32,371 nt of DNA from Acidobacteriota bacterium (GTDB lineage: Bacteria > Aquificota > Aquificia > Aquificales > Aquificaceae), in assembly GCA_003696155.1 (NCBI GenBank), contig RFFP01000028.1:1-32371 (forward strand), given 5' to 3'. The position numbers and the translations under genes are program-made. The number at the start of each line of letters is the position of its first letter. Positions within the stretch are counted from its first letter, which is position 1. Positions 1 through 7,425 of the stretch are shown here, piece after piece. The notes beneath the pieces are model-generated. The model had not been told where the DNA came from, did not search any database, and worked only from the letters and a program-made list of their open reading frames with translations.

Positions 1-515
1 CCACTGGTAATGTGGCAGTTAACTTCTCACAGCTCCTACAGGGAGCTAATGATGTGTCTGGTCTGGCGAATGGTAATAGGGCTTATGCAATAAAGGTAGG
101 TGAGCTTCAGATATTGGGTACGGAGAGCTTCGTAGTAAATGAGAACGGTATAGATATAGTGGGAGCAACTGGACCGAATGCTTCAATCAATTCCACCTTT
201 ATAAACCTCTACTCCATAGACCTTTCAACCAATCAAAGTGCAGAGCTTGCTACCCTTATAGTCAAAAAGGCCCTTCAAAGGGTAGACACGGTCAGAGCCC
301 AAATAGGTGCGGTTATGAACAACCTCCAGTCCATATACGACTCCCAGAAGGTGGCTTGGGATAACACAAAAGAAGCGGAGAACGTCATACGCAACACCGA
401 CTATGCTGAGGAGATGACCAACTTTACCAAGCTACAAATAAAGATGCAGTCCTCAATGGCCATGCTCGCTCAGGCCAACCAACTACCCCAGCTTGTGCTA
501 CAGCTTTTAAGATAA
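1..515 (+). CDS. fliC: flagellin, C-terminal part (5' end outside window)
   Basis: This is the C-terminal part of the flagellar filament protein, which is exported and polymerised outside the cell. The reading frame is open to the left edge (frame set by base 3), so the GTG at 12 is not a real start. The last ~70 residues have the conserved flagellin D0/D1 helix: a TDYAEEMTNFTKLQIK segment, then SMAMLAQANQLPQLVLQLLR at the very end. That is close to the family consensus ending in AQANQLPQNVLSLLR. The preceding part is the less conserved D2/D1 region. It is followed by a hairpin terminator and then flaG-fliD-fliS on the same strand, the usual order of a filament cluster. Family assignment is secure; the symbol (fliC or flaA) is conventional. 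Confidence 0.95.
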   Translation, partial: TGNVAVNFSQLLQGANDVSGLANGNRAYAIKVGELQILGTESFVVNENGIDIVGATGPNASINSTFINLYSIDLSTNQSAELATLIVKKALQRVDTVRAQIGAVMNNLQSIYDSQKVAWDNTKEAENVIRNTDYAEEMTNFTKLQIKMQSSMAMLAQANQLPQLVLQLLR

Positions 516-521
516 TTTGAT

Positions 522-545
522 AGGGGGCTTCTCCTGCCCCCTTTA
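522..545 (+). terminator. Rho-independent terminator after flagellin
   Basis: A perfect 7-bp stem (AGGGGGC at 522-528 with GCCCCCT at 536-542) closes a 7-base loop and is followed by a short TTT. It starts 7 bases after the flagellin stop. The U-tract is short, so it may only partly uncouple the very abundant flagellin message from flaG-fliD-fliS. Confidence 0.65.
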
Positions 546-561
546 CTGAGAGGCAAGGGAC

Positions 562-924
562 ATGAAAGTGGGTATGAATGAAGCAAATCTTAACATACCC
601 GTGTTCAACTTAGAGCAAAGGCTCGGCAACGAGTCAGCAGGTGGTGCACTAGAAAGGATTAGCAAGAAGATTGTGCAAAGCGCCGAAGCAGCTGAGGAAA
701 ACAGGGAGGAGATACAAAAACTAATGGAGGAAATAAAGAGGAAGTTCGATATGTTAAACAAGTATCTACGCATAGATATAGATACTGAACTGGAAATACC
801 CGTTGCTAAGATAATAGAAAGGGACACAAATAGGGTTGTAAGACAGATACCGCCCGACCATATCCTTGAGCTTATGAAGAGGATAGACAGGATGCTTGGT
901 ATTCTACTAAACAAGGAGGTATAG
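562..924 (+). CDS. flaG: FlaG family flagellar protein
   Basis: A 120-residue protein of the FlaG family, which is encoded beside flagellin and fliD and influences filament length. The N-terminal half is polar and helical (about residues 25-65). The C-terminal half has the FlaG signature: a short beta-rich stretch with VAKIIERDTNRVVRQIPP at about 81-98, then a helix ending in MLGILLNKEV. An ATG at 574 is an alternative start; 562 is preferred because GAGAGG lies 8 bases upstream. It ends at 924 with the fliD ribosome-binding site inside its last codons, so the two genes are probably translated together. Confidence 0.85.
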   Translation: MKVGMNEANLNIPVFNLEQRLGNESAGGALERISKKIVQSAEAAEENREEIQKLMEEIKRKFDMLNKYLRIDIDTELEIPVAKIIERDTNRVVRQIPPDHILELMKRIDRMLGILLNKEV

Positions 925-927
925 CAG

Positions 928-2265
928 TTGGCTGGTGAGATATACTTTAACAACTTAACTGGTAAGTTTGATTGGGGGTCTGTGATTGAACAGCTGATTA
1001 GAGTGAAATCACTACCACTCCAAGGACTATCTAAAGAAAGCCAACAGATACAGGTGAAACAGAGCGCCATCTCAAAGCTATTGCAGGCGGTTTCTGGGTT
1101 TTCTTCCCATTTTGAAAATCTTGATACAGAGAAACTCCTGAAGGGAAAAAGGGTAAACATATCCAATAACGAGGTTGCCATGGGCGTCGCTTCTGAAGAA
1201 GCTCTAAATGTAAGCTTAAGGATGAGGGTGCTTCAGCTGGCTGAGAAGGAGGTCATGCTTTCCAATTTTGGCACCCAGGATCTAAATGCCAATATTACAT
1301 GGAATAACTTTACGCTCAGGTATGCCAAGGATTATGGGGATTTTGAGCTTTTTTCTGTTCAGGCAGGTAGTGGGACCCTTTCCGACTTGGTGAACAGCAT
1401 CAATCAGAGCGCTGGTTCCAGAATACAGGCGAGTATATACTTTGATGGGGAAAACTATAGGATTTTATTCATGGAGAAGGACGAAGCTTTGTCAAGACTA
1501 GAAACTGACCCAACTACAAACACCTTCGTTATATCTGAGGCGAGCGCAATGAATATAAATGGAGTGTGGGGAATAAACTACCCTTCACCCATACAGCTGG
1601 CGAAGAACGCAAAAATAACAGTAGGAGACTCCACAGAGGAAATAATATCTGCGTCCAATACCTTCGAAAATATTGTAACGGGTGTAAACATAACGGTTAA
1701 GAAGTTGGGGGAAGCTACAATAAGCGTTGAGGATGACAGCTCAGGTCTGTTAAATTTCTTTAAGGGGTTTGTAGATAAATACAATGCTCTGGTTTCCGTG
1801 GTTAACCAGCTTACTGCAAAAGATGCCCTATTTCAGGGGGACTACACGGTGGTTGGTATAAAGACGGACCTATCCAGGATGATGGATGACCTTTTTAGGT
1901 ATGACCTTGTTAATGTAAAGGAGGATGGCACGCTTGAGCTAAACTCCTCTGCTGTTAGCCCTCTCTTAAGGTCAGAACCATCCAAGATGAAGGAAATAAT
2001 AGAAAAACTCAAAGACACCATGGGGAGTTATCTATCAAGGACTTACACTACTCTTCAATCCTTTGACAGAGACTATCAAACCAGGCTTGAGAGCATAAAC
2101 GCAAGGGCAGAGGCTCTAAGGGAGCAGCTAATTAGAGAGGAAGAAAGACTCAAGCTGGAGTATGCTAAGGTAGAAGCTTTTATAAACAGGGCTCAGGAGG
2201 TAATGGTGAGGCTTCAATCCTTTATAGTCAGCCTTTCAGAAATGCAGGGAGGTAAGAGATCATGA
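928..2265 (+). CDS. fliD: flagellar filament cap protein FliD (HAP2)
   Basis: FliD forms the cap at the filament tip that helps incoming flagellin fold. The 445 residues are normal length. The N-terminal FliD domain includes FDWGSVIEQLIRVKSLPL near residues 14-31. The C-terminal domain includes FFKGFVDKYNALVSVVNQL near 278-296 and ends in a long charged coiled coil (about 385-440) typical of the D0 helices. The start is TTG at 928, fixed by a strong AGGAGGT at 914-920 seven bases upstream and by the alignment of the N-terminus. It overlaps fliS by 4 bases (ATGA). Confidence 0.93.
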   Translation: MAGEIYFNNLTGKFDWGSVIEQLIRVKSLPLQGLSKESQQIQVKQSAISKLLQAVSGFSSHFENLDTEKLLKGKRVNISNNEVAMGVASEEALNVSLRMRVLQLAEKEVMLSNFGTQDLNANITWNNFTLRYAKDYGDFELFSVQAGSGTLSDLVNSINQSAGSRIQASIYFDGENYRILFMEKDEALSRLETDPTTNTFVISEASAMNINGVWGINYPSPIQLAKNAKITVGDSTEEIISASNTFENIVTGVNITVKKLGEATISVEDDSSGLLNFFKGFVDKYNALVSVVNQLTAKDALFQGDYTVVGIKTDLSRMMDDLFRYDLVNVKEDGTLELNSSAVSPLLRSEPSKMKEIIEKLKDTMGSYLSRTYTTLQSFDRDYQTRLESINARAEALREQLIREEERLKLEYAKVEAFINRAQEVMVRLQSFIVSLSEMQGGKRS

Positions 2266-2669
2266 ACGCCTATCTTGAAAACATGGTAATCACCGCAAAC
2301 CCCATAAGACAGGTCATATTGCTTTACGAAAAGATGATAATATGTCTGGAGGAAGCTATAGATTGTATGAGGGGAGAGCAAAGCGACCCGGAAGTTTTAA
2401 GGGTAAAGTACGAGGCTATTGGAAGGGCCACTGAGATACTTATAGTGCTTGACTCTACCCTAAACATGGAACAGGGAGGTGATATAGCGAAGAATCTCCA
2501 TGATATATACCAAGCCCTTTTGAATGAACTAGTTAGGATAACGGTAGAAGGAGATGAACCTGATACCCTTGAGAGGGTTATAAAAATAGCAAAAGAACTA
2601 AAGGAAGCTTGGGAAGAGGCAGAGAGGAATATCTATGGAAGACCTGAAGCAGATACTACTGCAGTGTGA
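2262..2669 (+). CDS. fliS: flagellin export chaperone FliS
   Basis: FliS binds the flagellin C-terminus in the cytoplasm and prevents early polymerisation before export. The 135-residue all-helical protein begins MNAYLENMVITANPIRQVILLYEKMI. That matches the family pattern Y-x(n)-V-x-TA-x-P-x(2)-L-x(2)-LYD/E, with E at the usual D/E position. GGGAGGT lies 8 bases before the ATG. It overlaps fliD by 4 bases, and its end overlaps the next small ORF by 35 bases. Confidence 0.92.
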   Translation: MNAYLENMVITANPIRQVILLYEKMIICLEEAIDCMRGEQSDPEVLRVKYEAIGRATEILIVLDSTLNMEQGGDIAKNLHDIYQALLNELVRITVEGDEPDTLERVIKIAKELKEAWEEAERNIYGRPEADTTAV

Positions 2670-2877
2670 AGTATACGTGCAGGAGGAAAACTGGGATAGG
2701 TTGATGCAGGCATTGCAGGGTATTTCAGAGGAGCACCTCATGAGTCTTGGGCTTGAGAATGCAAAGGATTGTCTTTCAATCTTAAATCATCTTATTTCAT
2801 TAGCCGAGACCAAAAGGTTAAACATAGCGGAAAATCTTGTAAACCTCAAGAAATTCAGAGAGGGCTATAATCCTTAG
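2635..2877 (+). CDS. small protein after fliS, possibly FliT-like
   Basis: An 80-residue, mostly helical acidic protein without signal peptide or membrane segment. GAGAGG lies 7 bases before the ATG, which is inside the fliS coding region (35-base overlap in another frame), so translational coupling is likely. Position and size match FliT, the FliD export chaperone that follows fliS in many bacteria. I cannot identify a FliT sequence signature, so this is inference from context. The stop lies one base from the convergent polyprenyl synthase stop, leaving no room for a separate terminator. Confidence 0.6.
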   Translation: MEDLKQILLQCEVYVQEENWDRLMQALQGISEEHLMSLGLENAKDCLSILNHLISLAETKRLNIAENLVNLKKFREGYNP

Positions 2878-2878
2878 T

Positions 2879-3793
2879 TTACCTCTCCCTTGCAGCCACA
2901 CCGGGGAGGAGTTCTTTTAAGATGCCATCCTTGTCAAAGCCTTCAAGGAACTTGAGTACCTCCTCTATCTCCTCATTGGCACGCTTTACCGTCTTTTCCA
3001 CCCCACCAAGCTCTAAAACCAGCTCCCGCAATTCCTCTACCATCCCATTGAAGAAGTATCCCAGCTGATCCTCCCTTAACCTGTCCACCACCGCTATGAG
3101 GGGATAAGTGCATTTACCTTCTGAAAGGTCTAAGCCTGTGGGTTTACCCAGCTTCTCTTCATCACCCGAGTAGTCCAAAGCGTCATCTACAAGCTGAAAG
3201 GCTCTACCTACCCTTGTACCCACCTTATAAAAATCCCAGTAATCTTCCCTTCCTGACATAAGTGCCCCCACTGCCATACAGGCACCGAAGAGAGCGCCCG
3301 TCTTGTAATCCACTATTTTGAAGTAGGTATCCTCGTCTATAATTCTTCCCAAGTTTTTCAGCTCCAAGAGCTGACCCTGGGACATCTTCATCACAGCATC
3401 GCTAAGGACATCTATACACCGAAGGTCTCCATACTTAGCATAAAGGGAAAGAGCTTTGGCATACATATAGTCCCCGGTAAGCACACAAACCTCGTTTCCA
3501 AAAAGTAAGTTGGCACTCTTTTTACCCCTTCTAAACTCTGCCCCATCCACAACGTCGTCATGGAGAAGGGAGGCCACGTGCACGTACTCTATACCAATAG
3601 CTAGGGGTAAAGCCCTCTCTTCATCTCCACCGAGTGTTCTACACGTGAGAAGGGTAAGAAGGGGCCTTATCCTCTTGCCACCAGAGGACAGTATGTAGCT
3701 TCCAACCTCGAGAACATCCTTTACGTCTGGGTCAAGATGCTTGAGGAGCTCCCCCCTCACAAGGGAAAGCTCCCTTTCGTATCCATGTTGCAT
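2879..3793 (-). CDS. long-chain polyprenyl diphosphate synthase
   Basis: This condenses isopentenyl diphosphate units onto an allylic starter to make the all-trans side chain of the respiratory quinone. The 304-residue protein has both aspartate-rich motifs, DDVVD at 79-83 and DDALD at 203-207, plus GGKRIRP at 38-44 for diphosphate binding. Alanine, a small residue, is five positions before the first motif, which allows a long product. Aquificales use C35 methionaquinone-type quinones, so a heptaprenyl synthase is plausible; the exact chain length cannot be read from the sequence. There is no clear Shine-Dalgarno before the ATG at 3793, and an in-frame stop lies just upstream. The gene lies 23 bases behind trxR. 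Confidence 0.9.
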   Translation of the reverse strand: MQHGYERELSLVRGELLKHLDPDVKDVLEVGSYILSSGGKRIRPLLTLLTCRTLGGDEERALPLAIGIEYVHVASLLHDDVVDGAEFRRGKKSANLLFGNEVCVLTGDYMYAKALSLYAKYGDLRCIDVLSDAVMKMSQGQLLELKNLGRIIDEDTYFKIVDYKTGALFGACMAVGALMSGREDYWDFYKVGTRVGRAFQLVDDALDYSGDEEKLGKPTGLDLSEGKCTYPLIAVVDRLREDQLGYFFNGMVEELRELVLELGGVEKTVKRANEEIEEVLKFLEGFDKDGILKELLPGVAARER

Positions 3794-3816
3794 CCATTAA
3801 AAAATATACCACACCC

Positions 3817-4788
3817 TCACCATTGAGCGGTTATCTTTGCCTTCTTATTGAGATACTTGTCCACTGCAAGGGCAGCTTTGACACCGTCTGCTGCCGCTAT
3901 AACCGCCTGCTTTATGTTGGTGCAAAGCACATCCCCAGCGGCAAATACACCCGGCACTGAGGTCATCATCTCCTCATTGACCACTATACAGTGGTCGCTT
4001 GTCATCTCCACCTGATTCATAAGAAAGTCTACCGATGGCTTATTACCACCCAAGAATATGAAGACACCGTCCACGGGCAGAAGTTTTTTCTCCTTTGTGT
4101 TTATGCTCTGTACCCAAAGACCCTCAACTAGGGATGAACCCACTATTTCTATAACCCTATGGTGTAGAAGTATTTCCACCTTAGGGTTAAATTGGATTTC
4201 TGATACCATCTCATGAGGTGCCTTTATCCTACTGGAGGGGACTACCAAATATATCTTACTGGCAAAGCGAGCTATGAACTCTGTCTCTTCAAGGGCGTAG
4301 TCATCCTCTCCCACAACCACCACGGGCCTATCCTTGAAGAAGGCTGCATCACAGACGCCGCAGTAGGAAACACCCTTTCCTAAAAATTCCTCTTCGCCCT
4401 TGTACTTGTTGGTTCTTTCCATTGCCCCAGAGGCTATTATCAGTGTCTTGCCCCTAAACTCCCTACCGTCTATGGTGTAGACCTTTTTAACTTCTCCTAA
4501 AAGGTCTGTGGCTATGACCTTACCCCTCACGAACTCAGCACCGAAAGCCTTTGCATGCTCTCTTATGAGCTTTAGAAGCTCGTAACCCGATATAGGGCCT
4601 CTTATACCCGGGTAATTCTCTATCTGTTGGGTGACACCAAGAGCCCCATCCGCTTCAGCTCTGTAAAGCACTAATGTAGAAAGGTTCGCCCTTGACGTGT
4701 ATATGGCTGCGGATGCACCCGCAGGACCCGCACCTATGATGACCACGTCATAAACCTTGTCCGTTTGAAAATCCAGCGTTAGCTCCAT
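3817..4788 (-). CDS. trxB: thioredoxin reductase-like flavoprotein, atypical NADPH site
   Basis: A 323-residue, low-Mr thioredoxin reductase-type FAD enzyme, expected to pass electrons to thioredoxin or the adjacent peroxiredoxin. Visible are the N-terminal FAD motif VIIGAGPAGASAA (16-28), the redox pair CGVC (143-146) and the C-terminal FAD motif GVFAAGDV (280-287). The central pyridine-nucleotide domain is degenerate. Where the family has GGGNTA/GGGDSA there is GEDDYA (160-165), and the 2'-phosphate-binding HRR motif is replaced by VPSSR (183-187). Use of NADPH is therefore doubtful; NADH or a ferredoxin donor is possible. The ATG at 4788 is chosen over a further upstream start because GGAGG (4796-4800) sits 7 bases before it and the protein then begins like its family. 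Confidence 0.9.
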   Translation of the reverse strand: MELTLDFQTDKVYDVVIIGAGPAGASAAIYTSRANLSTLVLYRAEADGALGVTQQIENYPGIRGPISGYELLKLIREHAKAFGAEFVRGKVIATDLLGEVKKVYTIDGREFRGKTLIIASGAMERTNKYKGEEEFLGKGVSYCGVCDAAFFKDRPVVVVGEDDYALEETEFIARFASKIYLVVPSSRIKAPHEMVSEIQFNPKVEILLHHRVIEIVGSSLVEGLWVQSINTKEKKLLPVDGVFIFLGGNKPSVDFLMNQVEMTSDHCIVVNEEMMTSVPGVFAAGDVLCTNIKQAVIAAADGVKAALAVDKYLNKKAKITAQW

Positions 4789-4815
4789 TTTGTAACCTCC
4801 AAATAGTATAAATAT

Positions 4816-4833
4816 AAGCCCCATGCGGGGCTT
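4816..4833 (-). terminator. hairpin between peroxiredoxin and trxR genes
   Basis: A perfect 7-bp inverted repeat (AAGCCCC / GGGGCTT) with a 4-base loop lies in the short gap after the peroxiredoxin stop. On the - strand it is followed by ATATTTATA, which is A/T-rich but not a clean U-tract. It probably acts as a partial terminator or RNA stability element that sets the ratio of peroxiredoxin to reductase message. Confidence 0.55.
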
Positions 4834-4837
4834 CAAA

Positions 4838-5434
4838 CTAAGGGCTGAGAGCTTCGTAAACTCTACCCACAAGTTCCTGAGATGGCTTTAAAGTTTTCTC
4901 TCCCTCTTTCCATTTGGCAGGGCACGCCTCATCAGGATGGCTCATGAGGTAGGCATTTGCTTTCATCTTTCTTAGAAGCTCCTCCGCATTCCTTCCCACG
5001 TTGTAGAAGTTTATCTCAGAGCCAACAAGTATGCCATCTGGATTGATTATAAAGGTGCCCCTTAAGGCAAGTCCAGTGTTTTCGTCGTATACACCGAAGA
5101 GCCTCGATACCTTTCCCGTTGGGTCCGCACCCATGGGAAACCTTACCTTTTCCAGGAGTTTTTCCCACCTTTGCCATGCCAGATGGGTGTACTTAGTGTC
5201 TGTGGAGACAGATATCACCTCTACTCCCATTCTTTGGAGCTCTTCGTAGTGTTCTGCTAGGTCTGCCAGCTCAGTCGGGCATACAAAGGTAAAGTCTGCG
5301 GGGTAGAAGAAAAGCACCACCCATTTGCGCTCCCTTAGAAGTTCTTCAAGGGAGACCTTCGCAAAGCCAAGGATTTTTGGGTCATAGACCTCCATTTCAA
5401 AGTTTGGAACCCTCTGTCCAACTTTCACTTCCAT
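4838..5434 (-). CDS. 2-Cys peroxiredoxin (AhpC/Prx1 type)
   Basis: A thiol peroxidase that reduces hydrogen peroxide and organic peroxides in the cytoplasm. The 198 residues include the peroxidatic cysteine C52 in FYPADFTFVCPTE, a conserved arginine in GLALRGTFIINPDG (121-134) and the resolving cysteine C171 in the C-terminal DEACPAKW. This makes it a typical 2-Cys enzyme that forms intersubunit disulfides. GGAGGT (5442-5447) is 7 bases before the ATG. The trxR-like gene follows after a hairpin, so the pair forms a peroxide-reduction unit. The promoter at 5467-5494 carries a Fur/PerR-like palindrome, which suggests peroxide or iron control. Confidence 0.95.
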   Translation of the reverse strand: MEVKVGQRVPNFEMEVYDPKILGFAKVSLEELLRERKWVVLFFYPADFTFVCPTELADLAEHYEELQRMGVEVISVSTDTKYTHLAWQRWEKLLEKVRFPMGADPTGKVSRLFGVYDENTGLALRGTFIINPDGILVGSEINFYNVGRNAEELLRKMKANAYLMSHPDEACPAKWKEGEKTLKPSQELVGRVYEALSP

Positions 5435-5466
5435 CTTCCTTACCTCCTAAGTTTTTGTTATTGAAT

Positions 5467-5494
5467 ATTATAAGCTATTGAGAATTATTTGCAA
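5467..5494 (-). promoter_or_regulatory. peroxiredoxin promoter (-35/-10)
   Basis: Read on the - strand, TTGCAA (5489-5494) and a perfect TATAAT (5467-5472) are separated by 16 bases. This is a sigma-70-type promoter placed about 20 bases before the peroxiredoxin ribosome-binding site. Confidence 0.65.
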
Positions 5495-5495
5495 T
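5477..5495. promoter_or_regulatory. Fur/PerR-like operator over the peroxiredoxin promoter
   Basis: A 19-bp imperfect palindrome, ATTGAGAAT-T-ATTTGCAAT, with 7 of 9 arm positions complementary. Its 9-1-9 geometry and A/T-rich arms with GAGAAT/ATT resemble Fur-family boxes, including PerR. It overlaps the -35 and the spacer of the peroxiredoxin promoter, the expected place for a repressor. Inferred from pattern only. Confidence 0.45.
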
Positions 5496-5500
5496 ATGAT

Positions 5501-5514
5501 GTTGGTCAACCAAC
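5501..5514. promoter_or_regulatory. short palindrome in the divergent intergenic region
   Basis: A perfect inverted repeat, GTTGGT-CA-ACCAAC, with 6-bp arms. It lies between the peroxiredoxin promoter and the diguanylate cyclase start. It could be an operator for either gene or chance; no known regulator is recognised. Confidence 0.3.
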
Positions 5515-5573
5515 CCATCGTCTATCTGTAAGGATATGCCTATCGTATTATACTTTTATTGGAGAAATATGAT

Positions 5574-7421
5574 ATGAAAAGAGCCATACTTACAAGGCTT
5601 GTCGTCGTGCTATTGGTGGCAATTCTCTTGGTTTTTACGACCATTCTGTACGTCTATAGAAGCTACGCTATAAGGGATGCTAAGGAAAGGGCTCTGAGCA
5701 TAGCGGAGCTGGTAAGGGACACCCTCACCTCTTATATGGTGATGGGGGTAATAGACAAAAGAGATGAGTTTTTAAGCAGGATAGGGGAGATTAGGGGAGT
5801 AGAGGACATAAGGGTCATAAGGGGTGAGCCAGTTATAAGACAGTTTGGAGAGGGCTTAAAGTATGAACTAGCAAAGGATGAGATAGAAAGGAGGGTACTA
5901 AAAGAGGGAAAAACTATCGATGTGTTGGAAGAAGGTTTAAGTCAGGTTTACTACAGAATAGTTATACCCTATAGGGCTGAGCCTATAAAAGGTGTAAACT
6001 GTCTTCAGTGCCATGTGGCAAGGCCTGGCGAGACTTTGGGAGCTATCAGCCTAGTTGTAAACCTTAGCCATGTTAGGTCTGAGATAGCTAAGGCTTCGTT
6101 TTTGGCTATGTCACTTTTTGTGTTTGCCCTATTTATGGTGATACTCTATGTTTACAACTTTCTGGGTAGGTTGCAAAAGTTTTTTAAGGAGCTCATCCTT
6201 GTTATGAACTCTGCAAAAGAGGGCATATTTGAAAACCACCTTCAGTCTAATCCGGGTTTTGAGGCGCAAGAACTGAAGACTGTTGTGGAGCAGTCCTTTT
6301 CAAGCCTTTCTAAAACCTTTGAGAATATTGAAGAAAAGGTAAGAGCCATGATGGGTTACGGTGTTTTAAAGACGGGCAACGCCTTAAGCGATACGTCAAA
6401 GATAGTGGACGAGCTCCTAAAGATATACAGGTTCAAAAGGGTAATAGAGAAGGACAAAAATAAGAGGGACATATATGCAAGGCTCATAAACATGCTTGAG
6501 GACTATATGAGCATTGATTCCTTCTCCCTATACGAGGTAAACCATACGAAAAATCAGATAGAAATTATACATGTGAAGGGTAAAGAAAATTGGTGTAAGG
6601 AAATTATATGCCAAAGCGCTGACGAGTGTAGGGCAAAGAGAACGGGTATGGATGTTGATTCAAGGGAATTCCCCTGTATATGCCCCAACTTTATAGACAA
6701 TGAGGCCTGCCTTTCCGGGAGGCTTCACTACTACTGTATTCCTCTATATGTGGGCGGTGCAGTGGGCAATGTGCTTCAGATAGTCTACGAGCCTGAGATA
6801 GAGCCCTTTATAAACCTCATCATTCCCTATATAAAGGCTTATCTTAACGAGTCTGCACCAGTTCTTGAGGCTAGGACCTACATGGATATATTAAGGGAGC
6901 AGTCCTTGAAGGACCAGCTTACGGGACTTTACAACAGGCGATTCCTTGAGGATGTTATAGATAAGCTAACTGCTCAGGTTAGAAGGCGTGGGACCATTTT
7001 GGGCGTGTTGATGGTTGACATAGACTACTTCAAACAGGTAAACGATGCTTACGGGCACGATGTGGGAGATAGAGTGCTTGTAGAAACAGCAAAGGTTATA
7101 TTGAGAACAATAAGAGAATCGGATATAGTTGTAAGGTACGGCGGAGAGGAGTTCTTAGTGCTTCTCGTAGATGCACAACCTGGCAAGTCGGAGGAGGTGG
7201 GAGAGAAGATAAGGAGTGCTGTTGAGAAGCACACCATTGAACTGCCAGGAGTGGTTTTAAAGAAGACAGTAAGCATAGGAGTGTCCGAGTACCCTATAGA
7301 CAGCGATAAGATATGGCAGTGTATAAAGTATGCGGACGTGGCACTTTACAAGGCAAAGGAAGCAGGCAGAAACAGGGTTGTAAGATTTAAAGCGGAATTT
7401 TGGCAAAGGGAAGAGTATTAG
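5574..7421 (+). CDS. membrane diguanylate cyclase with haem-c type sensor and Cys-rich middle domain
   Basis: Predicted to make the second messenger c-di-GMP in response to a redox or gas signal. Order from the ATG at 5574 (615 residues): a transmembrane helix near 5-30; a periplasmic sensor of ~140 residues ending in a single haem-binding CLQCH (143-147); a second membrane helix near 172-198; a cytoplasmic GAF-like region with seven cysteines between 341 and 388; and a C-terminal GGDEF domain. The active site is GGEEF (523-527), preceded by the inhibitory I-site RESD (514-517), so it looks active and product-inhibited. GGAG at 5561-5564 favours this ATG over a TTG at 5559. The divergent peroxiredoxin gene fits a redox context. 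mutS2 follows after 4 bases. The signal sensed is unknown. Confidence 0.9.
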   Translation: MKRAILTRLVVVLLVAILLVFTTILYVYRSYAIRDAKERALSIAELVRDTLTSYMVMGVIDKRDEFLSRIGEIRGVEDIRVIRGEPVIRQFGEGLKYELAKDEIERRVLKEGKTIDVLEEGLSQVYYRIVIPYRAEPIKGVNCLQCHVARPGETLGAISLVVNLSHVRSEIAKASFLAMSLFVFALFMVILYVYNFLGRLQKFFKELILVMNSAKEGIFENHLQSNPGFEAQELKTVVEQSFSSLSKTFENIEEKVRAMMGYGVLKTGNALSDTSKIVDELLKIYRFKRVIEKDKNKRDIYARLINMLEDYMSIDSFSLYEVNHTKNQIEIIHVKGKENWCKEIICQSADECRAKRTGMDVDSREFPCICPNFIDNEACLSGRLHYYCIPLYVGGAVGNVLQIVYEPEIEPFINLIIPYIKAYLNESAPVLEARTYMDILREQSLKDQLTGLYNRRFLEDVIDKLTAQVRRRGTILGVLMVDIDYFKQVNDAYGHDVGDRVLVETAKVILRTIRESDIVVRYGGEEFLVLLVDAQPGKSEEVGEKIRSAVEKHTIELPGVVLKKTVSIGVSEYPIDSDKIWQCIKYADVALYKAKEAGRNRVVRFKAEFWQREEY

Positions 7422-7425
7422 AGTT

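Noticed and set aside
543-1181. 212-codon open frame on the - strand
   Set aside because: Lies antisense across flaG and the fliD start, both well supported; composition is Ser/Ile/Leu-rich as expected for a shadow frame, with no family match.
4789-4872. Extra 28 N-terminal codons for the TrxR-like gene
   Set aside because: They cross the hairpin and the peroxiredoxin 3' end, do not resemble the family, and a strong GGAGG stands before the ATG at 4788.
5435-5573. Possible RNA gene in the divergent gap
   Set aside because: No tRNA-like cloverleaf or long stem; the gap is accounted for by promoter elements and the two palindromes.
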